A stretch of DNA of 64,000 nt from Bolinopsis microptera (Eukaryota > Ctenophora > Tentaculata > Lobata > Bolinopsidae): NCBI RefSeq assembly GCF_026151205.1, contig NC_087084.1, positions 3,442,845-3,506,844 of the forward strand. The letters run 5' to 3'. The position numbers were made by a program, and so were the translations under genes. Of the stretch, positions 1-13,233 are shown piece by piece (the stretch's first letter is position 1; every line of letters begins with the position of its first letter). A model generated the notes under the pieces. It made no database searches. It worked only from the letters and a program-made list of their open reading frames with translations, and had not been told where the DNA came from.

Positions 1-1976
1 ACCAATTACCCATTTAAGTAATTAAATCCGCCAACAGGTCTGAGAGAGGTCGTTTAGTTGGGTAATGAGGGTGTTGTTTAAAAGTTTGTAAGACTGGATG
101 TGTACTACAGTAGTAGTAGTAGAGTGCTTCAGTGCCAGTAAATCAAGGGATTTAGACGAGGTTTACACACATATAGTTTTATCGTGTTCGATCTGTAGGG
201 AATGACATTTTACAGTTGACAGCACACTGTTGTATGTTGAGTTCACATAGTAGTATGCTGGTCTGTGTGTCCACATCAGACCTTGGAAAATTAGAAAGTA
301 GGATCAGACATTAGATAATTTATTGTTTAAAATATAGTATACAATATAGTATAATATATAGTTTATTATACTGTAACACCAATGTCCCTCTCGGAACTAA
401 AGAGTAATGATCAGTTTACTCCATCTCTCAATATGTCTTTTACAATAGGTTTATAGACTTTACCATATCACGTGACTCCATTAATAAGGTCATGTGACTT
501 TAGTAGACGTAGTGGGTTGCACTGTAAGGAGCACTCACGGGGAATGTTCAAAGTTGAGGGTTTACAATCTCAATCTTGTGGTTTTGAACAAGATAAATAC
601 CTGACAATTGATAACAAACGGCTCTAAATTGATCCAAGCCGTTATCGTGGTGAGCTTTTAGTTCGGATTATTAGGCTATTAGTTTGGATATGTGTAGCTG
701 GTGTTGCTAAAATGTGGGGCTAATAAATTGGGGGCAATCGTTTAAACGAAAAACTCGGAGGATTTGGGGCCTTTTAGTTGGAAGGGGTAGAGACGTGACA
801 GTTTAAGGAAAGGGAGAAGTTTTGGTGTTCATTTTTCTAGTAATTCGTCAAATTTATAACATTATGATTTCTATAAATTATGATGTCGATGTGAGTTTTA
901 TGTGTCAAAGTGTTTAGCTTTAGAAAGGAGTTGTGTTATCCTTAGTACTAATAAGGTAGATATATTCGGCTTAAAAAATAATAAAAAACAGCAAAAAAAA
1001 CCATCAGTCCTGATCCCAGATCGCTGAGATCATGCAAAAGTGTTTGAAACTGGAATTACCCATAAAATTTAGGAATGCAGTGCTCCATGCTTAAAACACC
1101 GGTATTTAGTCAGATTATAAGTCAGGTGGGTCATGCGGAGAACTTGCGAAATGTGCAAGCACTTCAGTGCAATGGATGTTCATGTGTATATCTTACATTT
1201 TGTTTATGTGTTTGTAACTATGATTTACTTTATAGTATCGGTATCATTTAATGATCATTATTAGATAATATATAGGTTCAAGCGTGGGTATAGATTGGAA
1301 AAAAAATATATAATTTGGTGATAAAATAACTCAATTTCAGAATCAAAACTTCTAAAAATTAACCATTAAAATTCATTATACAATGACGATCAAAAGAATT
1401 TCAAATGGCAACTTGAAGTCATTCAAAGTTGTCACCCAAAATTCCTCCAACTATCTCCATCAAGCTAACGGTTTACACTCTAAACTTTAACCAATACCGT
1501 CACTGAGTGCCTGTTTTCACTTCAACGAGTAAGAGTATTCCCTGTGGAGGTGTTATCTTTCTACAACACTCTGCAGCTGTATATAATCCGTAGCTTAATA
1601 ACAGATGTAACAGTATTGTGGCTTTTTTTAACACTATATAAAACCTCCCTCCTTGCTTAATGACGTACTGTAACGTTATAAATACTTTGTTTTCTGTCAT
1701 ACAAGTCATCAATCGTTACGATACTTTTCGTAAAGTAATGTCTTACTGAAATTTAAATGTACTTCAATCCTCAATCTCTCTGTATCAATTAAAATATCAT
1801 ATTCAATTCCTCCGATTTATTTCCCAATAATTTTCGACCATCCTTAACTAATTGTTTTTCAATTCACCAATATTAAGCTCTGTTTCAAAATAAAATGTCA
1901 CCTTCTAGATTCCGGTAAAATTGTCGATTCACTATATGTTAATGTTTCGAATTCTTAACTAAATTCCTCATTTCAG
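1..1976. other. AT-rich sequence without a recognisable gene
   Basis: I read both strands and found no exon that I could support with splice signals and a convincing protein. Short open frames occur, for example on the minus strand at 1500-1712, but they have no recognisable motif and no flanking splice sites. The stretch is AT-rich with several runs of T and A, as expected for an intron or intergenic DNA. Confidence 0.5.
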
Positions 1977-2094
1977 GTTCGAGTGCCTCTTTTAACGGTC
2001 GTCGAGGCTACCTAGCGTTCAACACAGGAACAAGGACATCAACAAGTACTTACGACTTGGAAGCGAGCTTTGAAGGAGATTACTTATGTCATTA
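1977..2094 (+). CDS. Possible laminin-G-like exon of a plus-strand gene
   Basis: A good acceptor (pyrimidine-rich tract ending TTTCAG at 1971-1976) is followed by a frame that stays open to TAG at 2092-2094, entering in phase 1. The product contains SFNGRRGYLAF, which looks like the start of a laminin G domain, where a Phe-x-Gly followed by Gly-Tyr-Leu is common. A GT inside the exon near 2030 could be the true donor, since the frame closes soon after. It could belong to the same gene as the plus-strand exons at 11950-14619, in which case the satellite block lies in an intron. This is inference; no domain search was possible. Confidence 0.32.
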
Positions 2095-2682
2095 GACCTA
2101 CTGATACTGTCACTAGTTCGGTGTTATTCCAGTTGTCGTGAGTAGATTTATACTTACCCGGTAAACTTACGGGGTTACTTACAAAATTATTTTTGAAAGT
2201 TTTTAAAAAAGAGGCCCAGTAGCCATGAAATGTTAAATCTTGATGCTTTTAAAAAAAACAAACCGGGTTTAAACTTACAAGATTTTCGCAAAAGAAAATG
2301 GAGTTAAAAAAATAAATTTGTTGAATGCGAGAATTTAAAACCCTAAAAAAAGATCATTGGTAAAAAGAATCCAAGTGAGGTATTTCGTAGGATTGTTCTG
2401 GCTATTAAGATGGGTTTTACTCTTCTTTTGGTTCAGGGATGTTCACTTGTCACGCACAAAATCTAGCTTCAGTAATGTGTGAACGGTTCCTTATTGCTTT
2501 TTTTATATGTTGGCTTTACCATTTTGGTAAATTGTAATGATGTTATTGCACGGAGTTCTGACGTTGTTTGGTAGTTTGGCTTTTGTGGTTTCGTTTCAAT
2601 ACCAGATGAGTTTTAGACTTGCGTGAATAAATGATGTAATTATTACGAAATATAAGTTGGTTAATTGCTCACATCTTTTCAG

Positions 2683-2934
2683 TTTCAATCCGATGTCCTG
2701 GACATATTATGGTAAAGATGTTACATGAAAGTGATAACGGTTGTACGCTTGGCCTTGAAGCTGAGGAACCATGGCTATGGTCATTCATTTGCGGTATTTG
2801 GTTGTTTCTGGCTTATTGTTGTGGCGGTTCAGTGGTCAGCAGCAAATGTACTACTTCTTTCCTTTCGCATGCCAAAAGTTGGGACATGGGTGTGAGTTGG
2901 ATTTCTGTACCAAACTGTACCATGGTAAATATTT
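2683..2934 (+). other. Weak exon-like segment beside the satellite array
   Basis: An acceptor-like ATCTTTTCAG precedes 2683 and two frames stay open for most of the stretch. One frame has an ATG near 2771 followed by a hydrophobic stretch and several cysteines, like a signal peptide. The apparent donor at its end (GGTAAAT, about 2923) is already inside sequence matching the satellite monomer, so it may be fortuitous. I do not recognise the product. Confidence 0.15.
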
Positions 2935-5900
2935 GACGAAAAGTAGATTATCTCGAGATTGAATGATAGAATTTTTTAAAAACTTTCCTGATAGTTACTA
3001 TGGCTATAAGACGGATATCTGAGCAAGTTTGGCGAATTTCTATGTGCCAATACTTGAGATTTATTGACTTTACACACAAGTAAATATTTCAAATTGGCGG
3101 TTTCTAGCGGTTCGCAGGCATATATTTCGAGATCTGATTGATAGAATTTTTTAAAACTTCCTGATAGTTACATGGCTATAAGACGATAATCTGAGCAAGT
3201 TTGGGCGAAATTTCTAGGTGCCAAACTTGAGAGATGACTTCAAAAACACACCGAAAACATTCTCAAAATGGGGTTTTGGTACAATATTTGACGAAAGTCG
3301 ATTATCTCGGATCTGAATGATGGAATTTCTTAAATTTTCCAGTTAGGTTACATGTGGCTATAAGACGGATAATCTGAGCAAGTTGGCGAATTTCTATGTG
3401 CCAAAACTGAGATATGACTTCACACACAAGTAAATATTTCAAATTGGCGGTTTCTAGCGGTACGCAGCATATATTTCGAGATCGAATGATAGAATTTTTA
3501 AAAACTTTCCTGATAGTTACATGGCTATAAGTACGGATATCTGAGCAAGTTTGGGGCGAATTTCTATGTGCAAAACTTGAGAACACTTCAAAACACAAGT
3601 AAATGTTTCAAATTTGGCGGTTTCTAGCGGTACGCCAGCCATAGATTTCGAGATACTGAATGATTAGAATTTTTTAAACGTTTTTCCTGATAGTTACATG
3701 GCTATAAGACGGATTAATCTGAGAATGTTTGGGCGATTTCTATGGCAAACTTGAGTATGACTTCAAACACACGAAACATCTCAAAATGGACGGTTTTGGT
3801 ACAATATTTGACGAAAGTCGGATTATCCTCGAGATCTGAATGATAGGAATTTCTTTAAAACTTTCCAGATTGTTACTTGGCTATAAGAGGATTATTCTGA
3901 GCAAGTTTGGTGCGAAATTTCTATTGTGCCAAACTTGAGATATGACTTACAAACACAAGTAAATGTTTCAAATTGGCGGTTTCTAGCGGTACGCAGTGCA
4001 TATATTTCGAGATCTCGAATGATAGAATTTTTAAAACTGTCTTGATAGTTACATGGCTATAAGAGGATAATCTGAAGCAAGTTTGGCGAATTTCTATGTG
4101 CCAAACTTGAGATATGACTTCAATACACACGAAAACATCTCAAATGGCGGTTTTGGTTACAATATTTGACGAATGTCGATTATCTCGAGATCTGAATGAT
4201 AGAATTTCTTTTATACTTTCCAGATAGATACATGGCATATATGACGGATAAGCTGAGCGAATGTTTGGGCGAATTTCTATGTGCCATACTTGGATCTGAC
4301 TTCAAACACAAGTAAATATTTCTAATTGGCGGGTTTCTAGCGGTACGCAGGTTTTATTTAGTGATCTGATGATAGTATTTTTTAAACTTTCCTGATAGTT
4401 ACAGGCTATAAGACGGGATAATGAGCAAGTTGGGCGAATTTATATGTGCCAAACTGAGATATGACTTCAAACAACGAAAAATCTCAAATTGCCGGGTATG
4501 GTACAATATTTGACGAAAGTCGATTATCTCGAGATCTGTATGATAGAATTTTCTTTAAACTTTCCAGATAGTTATGGCTTATAAGAGGATAATCTGAGCG
4601 TCGTTTTATAAGATTTTCTATGTGCCTAACTTGAAGATATGATTCAACACAGTAAAATATTTCAATTGGCTGGTTTCTAGAGGTACGCTGGCAAATATTC
4701 GAGTCTGATGATTAGAATTTTTTAAAACTTTCTGATAGTTACTATGGCTATATGACGGATAATTGAGCAAGTTTGGGCGAATTTCATGTGCCCAACTTGG
4801 ATATGACTTCAAAACACAAGGTAAATGTTTCAAAGTGGCGGTTTCTATAGCGGTACGCAGGCATTATATTTCGAGATATGAATGATGAATTTTTTAAATC
4901 TTCCTGATAGTTACATGGCTATAGTAGACGGATAAATTGAGCAAGTTTGGGCGAATTTTCTTTGTGCCAAACTTTGAGATATGACTTCAAACCACGAAAA
5001 CTTCCAAAATGGCGGTTTTGGTATACAATATTTGACGAATAGTCGATTATCGCGAGATCTGAATGATAGAATTTCTTTAAACTTGCCAGTTTTACTTGCT
5101 GTAAGAACGGTAATCTGAGAAGTTTGGGCGATTTCTTGGGCCACCAAAACTTGGTTATGACTTCAAACACAAGTAAATGTTTTCAAATTGGCGCTTTCGA
5201 GCGGTACGCAGGCATTTATTTCGAGATCTGATGATAGAAGTTTTTAAAACTTTTCTGATAGTTACTTGGCTATATAGTCGGATAAATCTGAGCAAGGTTT
5301 GGCGCGAAGTTCTATGTGCCAACTTGAGTTATGACTTCAAACACACGAAAAACATCTCAAAATGGCGGTTTTGGTACAATATTTCGTGAAATGTCGAATT
5401 ATCTCGTGATCTTGATTGATTAGAATTTCTTTAAACTTTCCAGATAGTTACATGGCTATAGTACGGATAATCTGAGCGGTTTATACGATTTCTATGTGCC
5501 TAACTTGAGATATGATTCAACAAGTAATATTTCAAAATTGGCGGTTTCTAGCGGTACGCAGGCATATTTTTCGAGATTGAATGAGAGAATTTTTAAAACT
5601 TTTCATGATGGTACAGGCTATATGACGGATAATTGAGCAAGTTTGGTGCGAATTTATATGTGCCAATACTTGAGATATGACTTTAAAACACAAGTAAATA
5701 TTTCAAATTGGCGGTTTCTAGTGGTACGCAGCATATTTTTCGAGATCTGAATGATAGAATTTTTTTAAAACTTTCCTGATAGTTACATGGCTTTAGACGG
5801 ATAATCTGAGCAAGTTTGGGCCGAATTTATATGTGCCAAACTTGAGATATGACTCAAACATCACGGGAAAACATTCTCAAAATGGCGTGATGTACTTTAT

Positions 5901-8372
5901 TTGGCGAAAGTCGATTATCTCGAGATCTGAATGATAGAATTTTCTTTTAACTTTCCAGATTAGTTTACATGGCTATTAGACGGATAAATCTGAAGCGAGT
6001 TTAAACGAATTTCTTTGTGCCTAACTTGAGATAGACTTCAAACACAAGTAAATATTTCAAATGGCGAGTTTCTAGCGGGTACGCAGGGCATTTATTTCGA
6101 GATCTTGGAATGATTAGAATTTTTAAAACATTGCCTGATAGTTACATGGCTATTAGACGGATAATCTGAGCAAGTTTGGGGCGATTTATATGTGCCAAAC
6201 TTGAGATATGACTTCAAAACACAAGTAAAATATTTCAAATGGGCTGGTTTCTAGCGGTACGCTAGGCATATATTTCGAGATCTGAATGATAGAATTTTTA
6301 AAACTTTCTGATAGTTACATGGCTTATATAAGACGGATAATCTGGGTGCAAGTTTGGGCGATTTTTATGTGCCAAACTTGAGATATGACTTCAAACACAC
6401 GAAAAACATCTCAAAATGGCGGTTTTGGTACATATATTTGACGAAAGTCGATTATCTCGAGATCTGAATGATAGATTTCTTTAAACTTTCCAGATAGTTT
6501 TCATGGCTATAAGACGGAATATCTGAGCGAGTTTAAACGAATTTCTATCGAGCCTAACTTGAGATATGACTTCAAAAACACAAGTAAATATTTCAAATTG
6601 GCGGTTTATAGCGGTACGCATGCATATATTTTTCGAGATCTGAATGATAGAATTTTTTAAAACGTTCCTGATAGTTACATGGCTATAAAGAGGATTAATC
6701 TGAGCAAGTTTGGGGCGAATTTCTATGTTCAAACTTGAGATATGACTTCAAACACATGTAAATGTTTCAAATTGGCGGTTTCTGCGGTAGCTGGCATATA
6801 TTTCGAGATCTTAATGATAGAATTTTTTAAAAACTTTCCTGATAGGTACATGGCTATAAGACGGATTAATCTGAGCAAGTTTGGGCGATATTTCTATGTC
6901 CCAACTTGAGATTGATTCAAACACACGAAAAAAATCTCAAAATGGCGTTTTGGTACAATATTTGACGAAAAGTCGTTATTATCTCGGATCTGAATGATAG
7001 AATTTCTTTAACTTTTCCAGATAGTTACATGGCTAATATGACGGATAATATGAGCGAGTTAAGCGAATTTCTATGTGCATAACTTGAGATAAGAATTCAA
7101 AACACAGAAAATATTGCAAAATGGCGGTTTCAGCGGTAGCAGGCAATATATTTCGTGATCTTGAATGATAGAATTTTTTAATACTTTCCTGATAGTTTAC
7201 ATGGCTATAAGACGGATAATCTGAGCAAGTTGGGCGAATTTCTATGTGCCAAACTTGAGATATGACTTCAAACACACGAAAACATCTCAAAATGGCGGTT
7301 TTGGACAATATTTGAAGAAAGTCGTTTATCTCGGATCTGAATGATAGATTTTCGTTAAACTTTTCCAGATAGTTACATGGCTATAAGGGACGATTTCTGA
7401 GCATGTTTGGCCGAAATTTCCTATGTGCACAAACTTGAGATAGGACTTCAAACAACAAGTAAAATATTTCTCAAATTGGCGGTTTCTAGCGGTACGCTAG
7501 GCATATTTTCGAGATCGGAATGATAGAATTTTTTAAATTCTTTCCTGATAGTTAACATGGCTTTTATAGAGGATAATCTGAGCAAGTTTGGCGAATTTCT
7601 TATGTGCCAAACTTGAGATATGACTTCAAAACACACGAAAACAATCTCAAAATGGCGGTTTTTGGTACATATTTGCGAAAGTCGATTATCTCGAGTCTGA
7701 ATGATAGAATTTCTTTTAAACTTTCCAGTAGTTACAATGGCTATAAGACGGATAATCTGAGCGAGTTTGGGCGAATTTCTATGTGCCAAACTTGAGATAG
7801 GACTTCAAACACAAGTAAATATTTCATATTGGCGGTTTTCTAGCGGTACACTGGCATATATTTCGAGATCTGAATGATAGAATTTTTTTAAACTTTCCTG
7901 ATAGTTAAAATGGTTATAAGACGGTGAATCTGAGCGAGTTGGGGCGAAATTACTATGTGCCAAATGGAGATATGACTTCAATCTAAAGTAATATTTCAAA
8001 TTGCGGGTTTTTAGCGGGTACGGCAGGCATATATTCGAGATCTGAATGATAGAATTTTTTAAAACTTTTCCTGTTAGAGTACATGGCTATTAAGTCGGAT
8101 AACCTGAGTCAATTTGGTCGTATTTTCTATGTGCCAAACTGGAGATATGACTTCAAACACGGAAAACATCTCAAAAGTGGCGGTTTTGGTACAATATTTG
8201 ACGAAAGCTCGATTATCTCGAGTTCTGAATGATAGAATTTTCTTTAAAATTTCCAGATAGTTACATGTGCTATAAGACGGATAATCTGTAGCGAAGTTTA
8301 AGCGAATTTTCTATGTGCGTGACTATAATACTTGAGATTATGACTTCAAACACCACGAAATACATCTTCAAA
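2921..8372 (+). repeat. Tandem satellite array, ~172-bp monomers, two alternating variants
   Basis: The landmark GATCTGAATGATAGAATTT recurs every 168-181 bp (about 3312, 3480, 3653, 3834, 4013, 4187 and onward), giving about 31 monomers. Each carries a GGCTATAAGACGGATAATCTG block, then GTGCCAAACTTGAGATATGA. Two variants are interleaved. One contains CAAATTGGCGGTTTCTAGCGG and the other TCAAAATGGCGGTTTTGGTAC followed by ATATTTGACGAAAGTCG, so the higher-order unit is often a dimer. Copies differ mainly by single-base insertions and deletions, which is unusual for old point-mutated satellite and may be uncorrected long-read error. Short ORFs here are by-products. Confidence 0.93.
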
Positions 8373-10065
8373 ACCTTCCTTCCTCCTCCAAATTCCCTCC
8401 TTTTCTTTCCTCAGTCCTCCTCAGTCCTCGTCCTCCTCCTCCTCCATGAGCTTCTTCCTCCTGAATCCTGCTGAGTCCTCTCCTTCCTGAGTCCTCCTCC
8501 TTCCTGAGTCCTCCTCCTCCTCCCTCATCCTCTGAGTCCTCCTCTTCCTGAGTTCCCTCCTGAATCGTCTTCCTCCTCCTTACTCCTCATTCTCCAATCT
8601 CCTTCTCTCCCTCTCCTGAGTCTACTCCCTCCTGAATCCCCCGAGTCCTCCTCCACCTTGAGTCCTCATCTGCTGAGACTCCTCCTCCTGATGTCCTCCT
8701 TTTCCAGTCCTTCTCCTCATCAGTCCTCCTCTTCCTCCTCTTCCTATCCCTTCCTTTCCCTCCTCTTACCTCCTCCTTCAGTCCTCTTCTCAGTTCCCCT
8801 GAGTCGTCCTCCTGAGTCCTTCCTCTGAGTCCACATCCTTCCTGAGTCCTTTTCCTCACTTCACCTTCTCCTCTTTTTCCTCCTCTTGTCTCCTCAGTCC
8901 TCCTCCTCTTCCTCCTCAGTCCTCCTCCTTGAGTCTACCTCCTCCTCCTCCTCTCCTCCTCCTCTTCCTCCTCCTCCCTCCTCCCTCTTCTCCTCCTCCT
9001 CCTCATCCTCCTCAGTCCTTCATCTACTCAGTCCTCCTCCTCCTCCTCCTTCCTCCTCCTCCCTCCTTAGTTTTTTTACTTTTTCCTCCTTTCCCTCCGT
9101 CCGCCCCGCTTCCCCTCTCTCCCACCCTCCTCCTTCTCCTCAGTCCTCCTCCTCCGCCAGTCCTCCTCCGCCTCCTCATCAGTCCTGCTCCTCTTCCCTC
9201 TCCTCTTTCTCGGTCCTCGTCAGTCTACCTCCTTCTCCTTCTCCTCCTCCTCCTCCTCCTCATCCTCCTCCTCAGTCTTCCTCCTCCTCAGTCCATCCTC
9301 CTCTTCCTCCTTCCTCCTCTCCTCCTCAGTCATCCTCCTTCCTCCGTTTCTCCTCAGTCCTACTCCTCGCCAGTCCTTTCCTCCTCCTAATCAGTCCTGC
9401 TCCTTTCTTCCTCTTTCTCGGTCCTCGTCAGTCTTCTCCTCCTCGTCATCGTCCTCCTCCTCCTCCTCCTCCCCTCTAGTCTTCCTCAGTCTTCTCAGTC
9501 ATCCTCCTTCCTCCTCTCGGTAAGTCTCTCATCCTCTGCCTCATCAGTTTTTCTTCTTCCTGGTGTCTTCTTCCTCCCCCTCCTCCTCCTCCTGTGTCCT
9601 CCTCATGAGTCCTCCTCCTTTTCCTCTCCTGGTCCTCCTCCTTTTCCTCCTCAGTCCTCTGAGTCTTCCTCCTGAGTCCACCTCCTCCTGAGTCCTCTTC
9701 CTCATACACCTCCTACCTGTGTCCTCCTGATTCATCTTATCCTCCTGATCCTCTCTCTCCTCCTCCTCCTCCTCCTGATCCTCTCAGTGCTTCCTCAGTC
9801 CTCCTCAGTCCTCTTCATCCTCCTATACCCTCACCCTCTTCCTCAGGTCCTCCTCAGTCCTCCTCATCCTCCTCATCCTTCATATCCTCCTCAACCTCTC
9901 CTGTTTCTCCCAGTCTTCCTCTGTCCTTCTTCCTCTCCTCAGTCTCCTCCTCCTCATCTTCCTCTCCTATCCTCCTCCTCCTCATCTCCTCATCCGCATC
10001 CTCCTCCTCCTCAGTCCTCTCAGTCTTCCTCAGTCCTCTTCCTCTCCTCCTCTCCTTCTCTTCCT
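8373..10065. repeat. CCT/CTC-rich polypyrimidine block
   Basis: The plus strand is almost entirely C and T, built from CCT, CTC and CAGTCCTCCTC-type units. Apparent proteins from it are Ser/Pro/Leu runs on one strand and Glu/Arg/Gly runs on the other, explained by the triplet repeat. A homopurine-homopyrimidine tract of this length can form intramolecular triplex DNA. It lies between two oppositely oriented arrays of the same satellite. Confidence 0.93.
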
Positions 10066-11060
10066 CTTATAGCCATTTGTAAACTATCTGAAAGTTTTAA
10101 TAAATTCTATCTTTCAGATCTCGAAATATATATACTGAGTTCTGCTAGAACCGCCACTTTGTGATATTTTCTTGTGTTTGAAGTCATACTCTCCTCAAGT
10201 TTGGCATATGGAAAACTCGCCCAAAATCGCTAAGATTATCTGTGTCTAGCCATACAACTATCTGGTAAGTTTAAGAAAAAATTTGTCTGTCAAATCTCGA
10301 AATATATGCTGCATTCGCTACAAACGCGCCAATTTGAGATATTTTCTTGTGTTGAAGTCATATCTCAAGTTTGGCGATAGAAATTCGCCCAAACTTGCAG
10401 GATTGTATCTGTCTTTATAGCCATGTAACTATCTGATAAAGTTTGAATAGTTCTATCATATCTGATCTCGAAATATATGCCTTTGTTCGCTGGAAAACCG
10501 CCAAATTTGGATGATATTTTCTTGTGGTTTTTTTTTTTTGGGGGGGAAGTCATATCTCAAGTTTTGTGGCACATAGAAACTCGCCCAAAATCGCACAGCA
10601 GATTATCCGTGTATAGACATTACAACTATCTGAAAGTTTTAAAGAAAATCTATCATTCAGATCTCTCAATATATACCTGTGCTTCCGCTGATAATCGCCT
10701 ATTTGGAGATTTTCTTGTGTTTGAAGTCATATCTCAAGTTTGGGCAACATAGAAATTCGCCCAAAAATCGCACGTTTATCCGTTTGATAGCCATACATCA
10801 ATCTGGAAAGTTTAAAAGAAAATTTATCTTTCTAGATCTCTAATTATATAACCTGTGTTCGCTAGAAAACCGCATTTTGGAGGTATTTTTCTTGGTTTGA
10901 GTCATATCTCCATTTTGGCGGCAATAGAAATTCTCCCAAACTCTTCTCATTATCTGTAATAATTAGCCATGCTATAACTATCTGGAAACCAAAGCTTTAA
11001 AGAAAATCTATCAATCAGTTCTTGTGAAAATTCGAAAATATATTCTAAGTTATTCACTAA
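10066..11060 (-). repeat. Same satellite in inverted orientation
   Basis: From TATAGCCAT at 10066 the sequence is the reverse complement of the monomer at 2921-8372: TATAGCCAT, then CAGATCTCGAAATATAT, then AAGTCATATCTCAAGTTTGG. The spacing of GCCAT (about 10070, 10240, 10420, 10780 and 10966) gives a period near 175 bp, so five to six monomers. The array decays into unique sequence near 11060. Orientation switches exactly across the pyrimidine block. Confidence 0.9.
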
Positions 11061-11949
11061 AAACACTCGATTTTTCGACTTTCATATGGTACAGTTTGGT
11101 CGAAAAGTCCTTCTGATGGTTGTTGAAATGTAGTGTCTGACGTAAGCGCGGGTGACACTTATCATTTGATTTATGATATTATGCGTTGGCCCTTTTTGTT
11201 TTTAAATGCGATGCGCGCGCCATTCTCTTTGATTGCTTGTGCCTATGTATTGTCAGTGCCTTGTGTATTATCATATTATTATGTAATTCGTCATGTTATG
11301 ATTGGTTGAAAGTTTTCAAACATTCGTTGGCTGGGCTTGGCGGCAAGTTGCTGATTGAAAATAAATCTATAAAATGAACATTCTGTTGGCTGTTGGTCAC
11401 TCATGAGCTCTCAGCAATTACGCTTTAATTTGCCTCCCACCCCACTTCCAAAGGTCTGTTTTGTTGAGCTATGGTAAATTGTATTTACTCAAAACTTAGG
11501 GGGAGTGGAATAATTTAGTTGGTTCCTTCTGGTATTTTTAATATTTTGGATAATTTCGAACATTGGGTATACCACCGCGGGCCAGCTGCGACTCTCGAAT
11601 TTCCAAAATATTAGCTTCATTTTAATGGAGATCCAGTACACTACAGAGTTAGAAACGGAAACCTCTTCAGGCTAACACTGGATAGACCTATGCTTGACGG
11701 ACCAAAGCCACAAGATCGCCATTGAGAGACGACTTAACAATATATTCTGAGAGATGATTGATGTCAGAGCATTATAGTCAGTTCCTGGTGAGTCATGAAA
11801 AGCTGTAACCGTTTATTTATCGTGAAAACGCTTTTATGACTTCGTGATGGTAATTCATCGATTTCATATTAATTTAGGAATTTTGTTCTCTTTCTTGATT
11901 GATTTTTCCTAAAACTTCTACACAATTGATTTCTAAAATTGTTCTACAG
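11061..11949. other. No firm gene; one exon-like segment
   Basis: Mostly AT-rich unique sequence. At 11606-11717 a frame after ATATTAG reads through GDPVHYRVRNGNLFRLTLDR and stops at TGA. The wording looks protein-like, but no donor follows before the stop and the acceptor is poor, so I do not call it. A good donor context (CCTGGTGAGT) occurs near 11788. Confidence 0.35.
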
Positions 11950-13233
11950 TGTTGAGCATGACACCTGTAACGTGTCTTCTGAAATGTATTCTTGTAAAAG
12001 AACCAGATCAATCAGAAAATGTATTCTCTTTCAAGCGATAACCAATCTGCTTTATATCAGGTCTGATGTTCAAGTTCATGCTGCCGATGAGTGTGGGAGG
12101 TCGGAAAGAGTTTTAAGGGTTGTATCACCAGTGTTGGACATCATCTCTAAAAACGCCAAGGTAAAACATAATGACTTCTAGTTTCAAAACGTATTATTTA
12201 CTGACATATTTCCAAGTTTACCTTTGCTCGTCATGAATAAGCTTATTTCTACCCAAAATAATGTTATTAAAAACCTTTATTATAACCCAGGAAAAAGGCG
12301 CCACCCACGAGCCGTTAGATAAACTTGCGGGTGTTAAGCACAGGACGAACAAAATCTCATTATCCACCGAGGGGAGCTTTGATGATGGAATTTACAACGG
12401 GATGCATGCTCACTCCCAAAGTTACGTGTTATTTGCTAAACTTGTCCATTTTTAACTTAATAATATTCAAAGACGCTAAACGTGACCAATTGCATTATTA
12501 CAACAATCATTCATTGATTTGGTATAAAATCGAAATCTGACAAAATAATAACGCCCGCTCCTTTACCAGTTTCTCAGAAATATACTTGACACGATGGACA
12601 GACTACCCGACCCCTACTGAGACACCAACTAAGAACGGAACCGTATCGGAGGTCTCCCGGGCCAAATGTAACAAAGATCTATTTCATCGTACTGGTAAGT
12701 GCTATGTAAACTATGTTAAAATTTCCTTAGTATCCTTATCGCAAGGACTCTTATCTTAACTTTGCACTTTTTGTGATAAGATAATATATAATAGAGATAT
12801 TATACTATTATAGTACCTTACTCGGAATATTATAGCGGTAAATTTATGAGATGGGTAAATTAATGGACGGGAAAAATATGGCGGAATGTTCCAAACCAAC
12901 CAAGCATCATTATGTATTACTATTTGTTTTTCCTTACTCGGGAACATTATAGCGGGTTAGGTAATTTATGGCTGGGAAAATTAATTTAAATATGGCGAAT
13001 TTTCCAAAAACCACACTTTATCCCAGTCATATTATTCCGAGTAAGGTATTGATCGATATCCTAATTATAAGATTCGTATTTTATAGCTTACTTCACTTGT
13101 CATTGATATGGTCTTTAAAGTTTAACAACTAATTAGATTTCGAGGTCACACTGCCACCTGCGACTATAGTAGTTCCGGGATATTTCCAGACTCGAAACAT
13201 TCAGTTAATACTATTACAGAATCATTCAGACAT
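11950..13233 (+). CDS. Extracellular exons of an unidentified secreted or membrane protein
   Basis: Four consecutive exons have matching phases: 11950-12160 (acceptor TTCTACAG; ends AAG|GTAAAA, phase 0), 12291-12420 (acceptor AACCCAG; ends phase 1), 12578-12694 (acceptor TTTCTCAG; donor G|GTAAGT) and 13137 to 13203 or 13233 (acceptor AATTAG; donor uncertain). Each is open only in the frame that continues its neighbour. The predicted part is about 130 residues and includes several cysteines in the first exon, then a Thr/Pro-rich stretch (PTPTETPTKNGT). I recognise no domain. The phase-2 end of the last exon fits the transmembrane exon at 14493, so this may be the ectodomain of that protein. 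The 5' end is not located. Confidence 0.45.
12814..13048. mobile_element. Small inverted-repeat element (MITE-like) in an intron
   Basis: TACCTTACTCGGAATA at 12814 is matched by its reverse complement TATTCCGAGTAAGGTA ending at 13048. Between them is a second, direct copy of the left end near 12932 (CCTTACTCGGGAACATTATAGCG), so the element carries an internal duplication. There is no coding capacity. It lies in the intron between the exons ending at 12694 and starting at 13137. Confidence 0.7.

Noticed and set aside
3302..8000. Numerous 60-110-codon minus-strand ORFs in the satellite
   Set aside because: All are readings of the same monomer in shifting frames.
8587..9709. Long ORFs of Ser/Pro/Leu on plus and Glu/Arg/Gly on minus
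   Set aside because: They follow directly from the CCT/CTC triplet repeat, are open on both strands and have no complex sequence.
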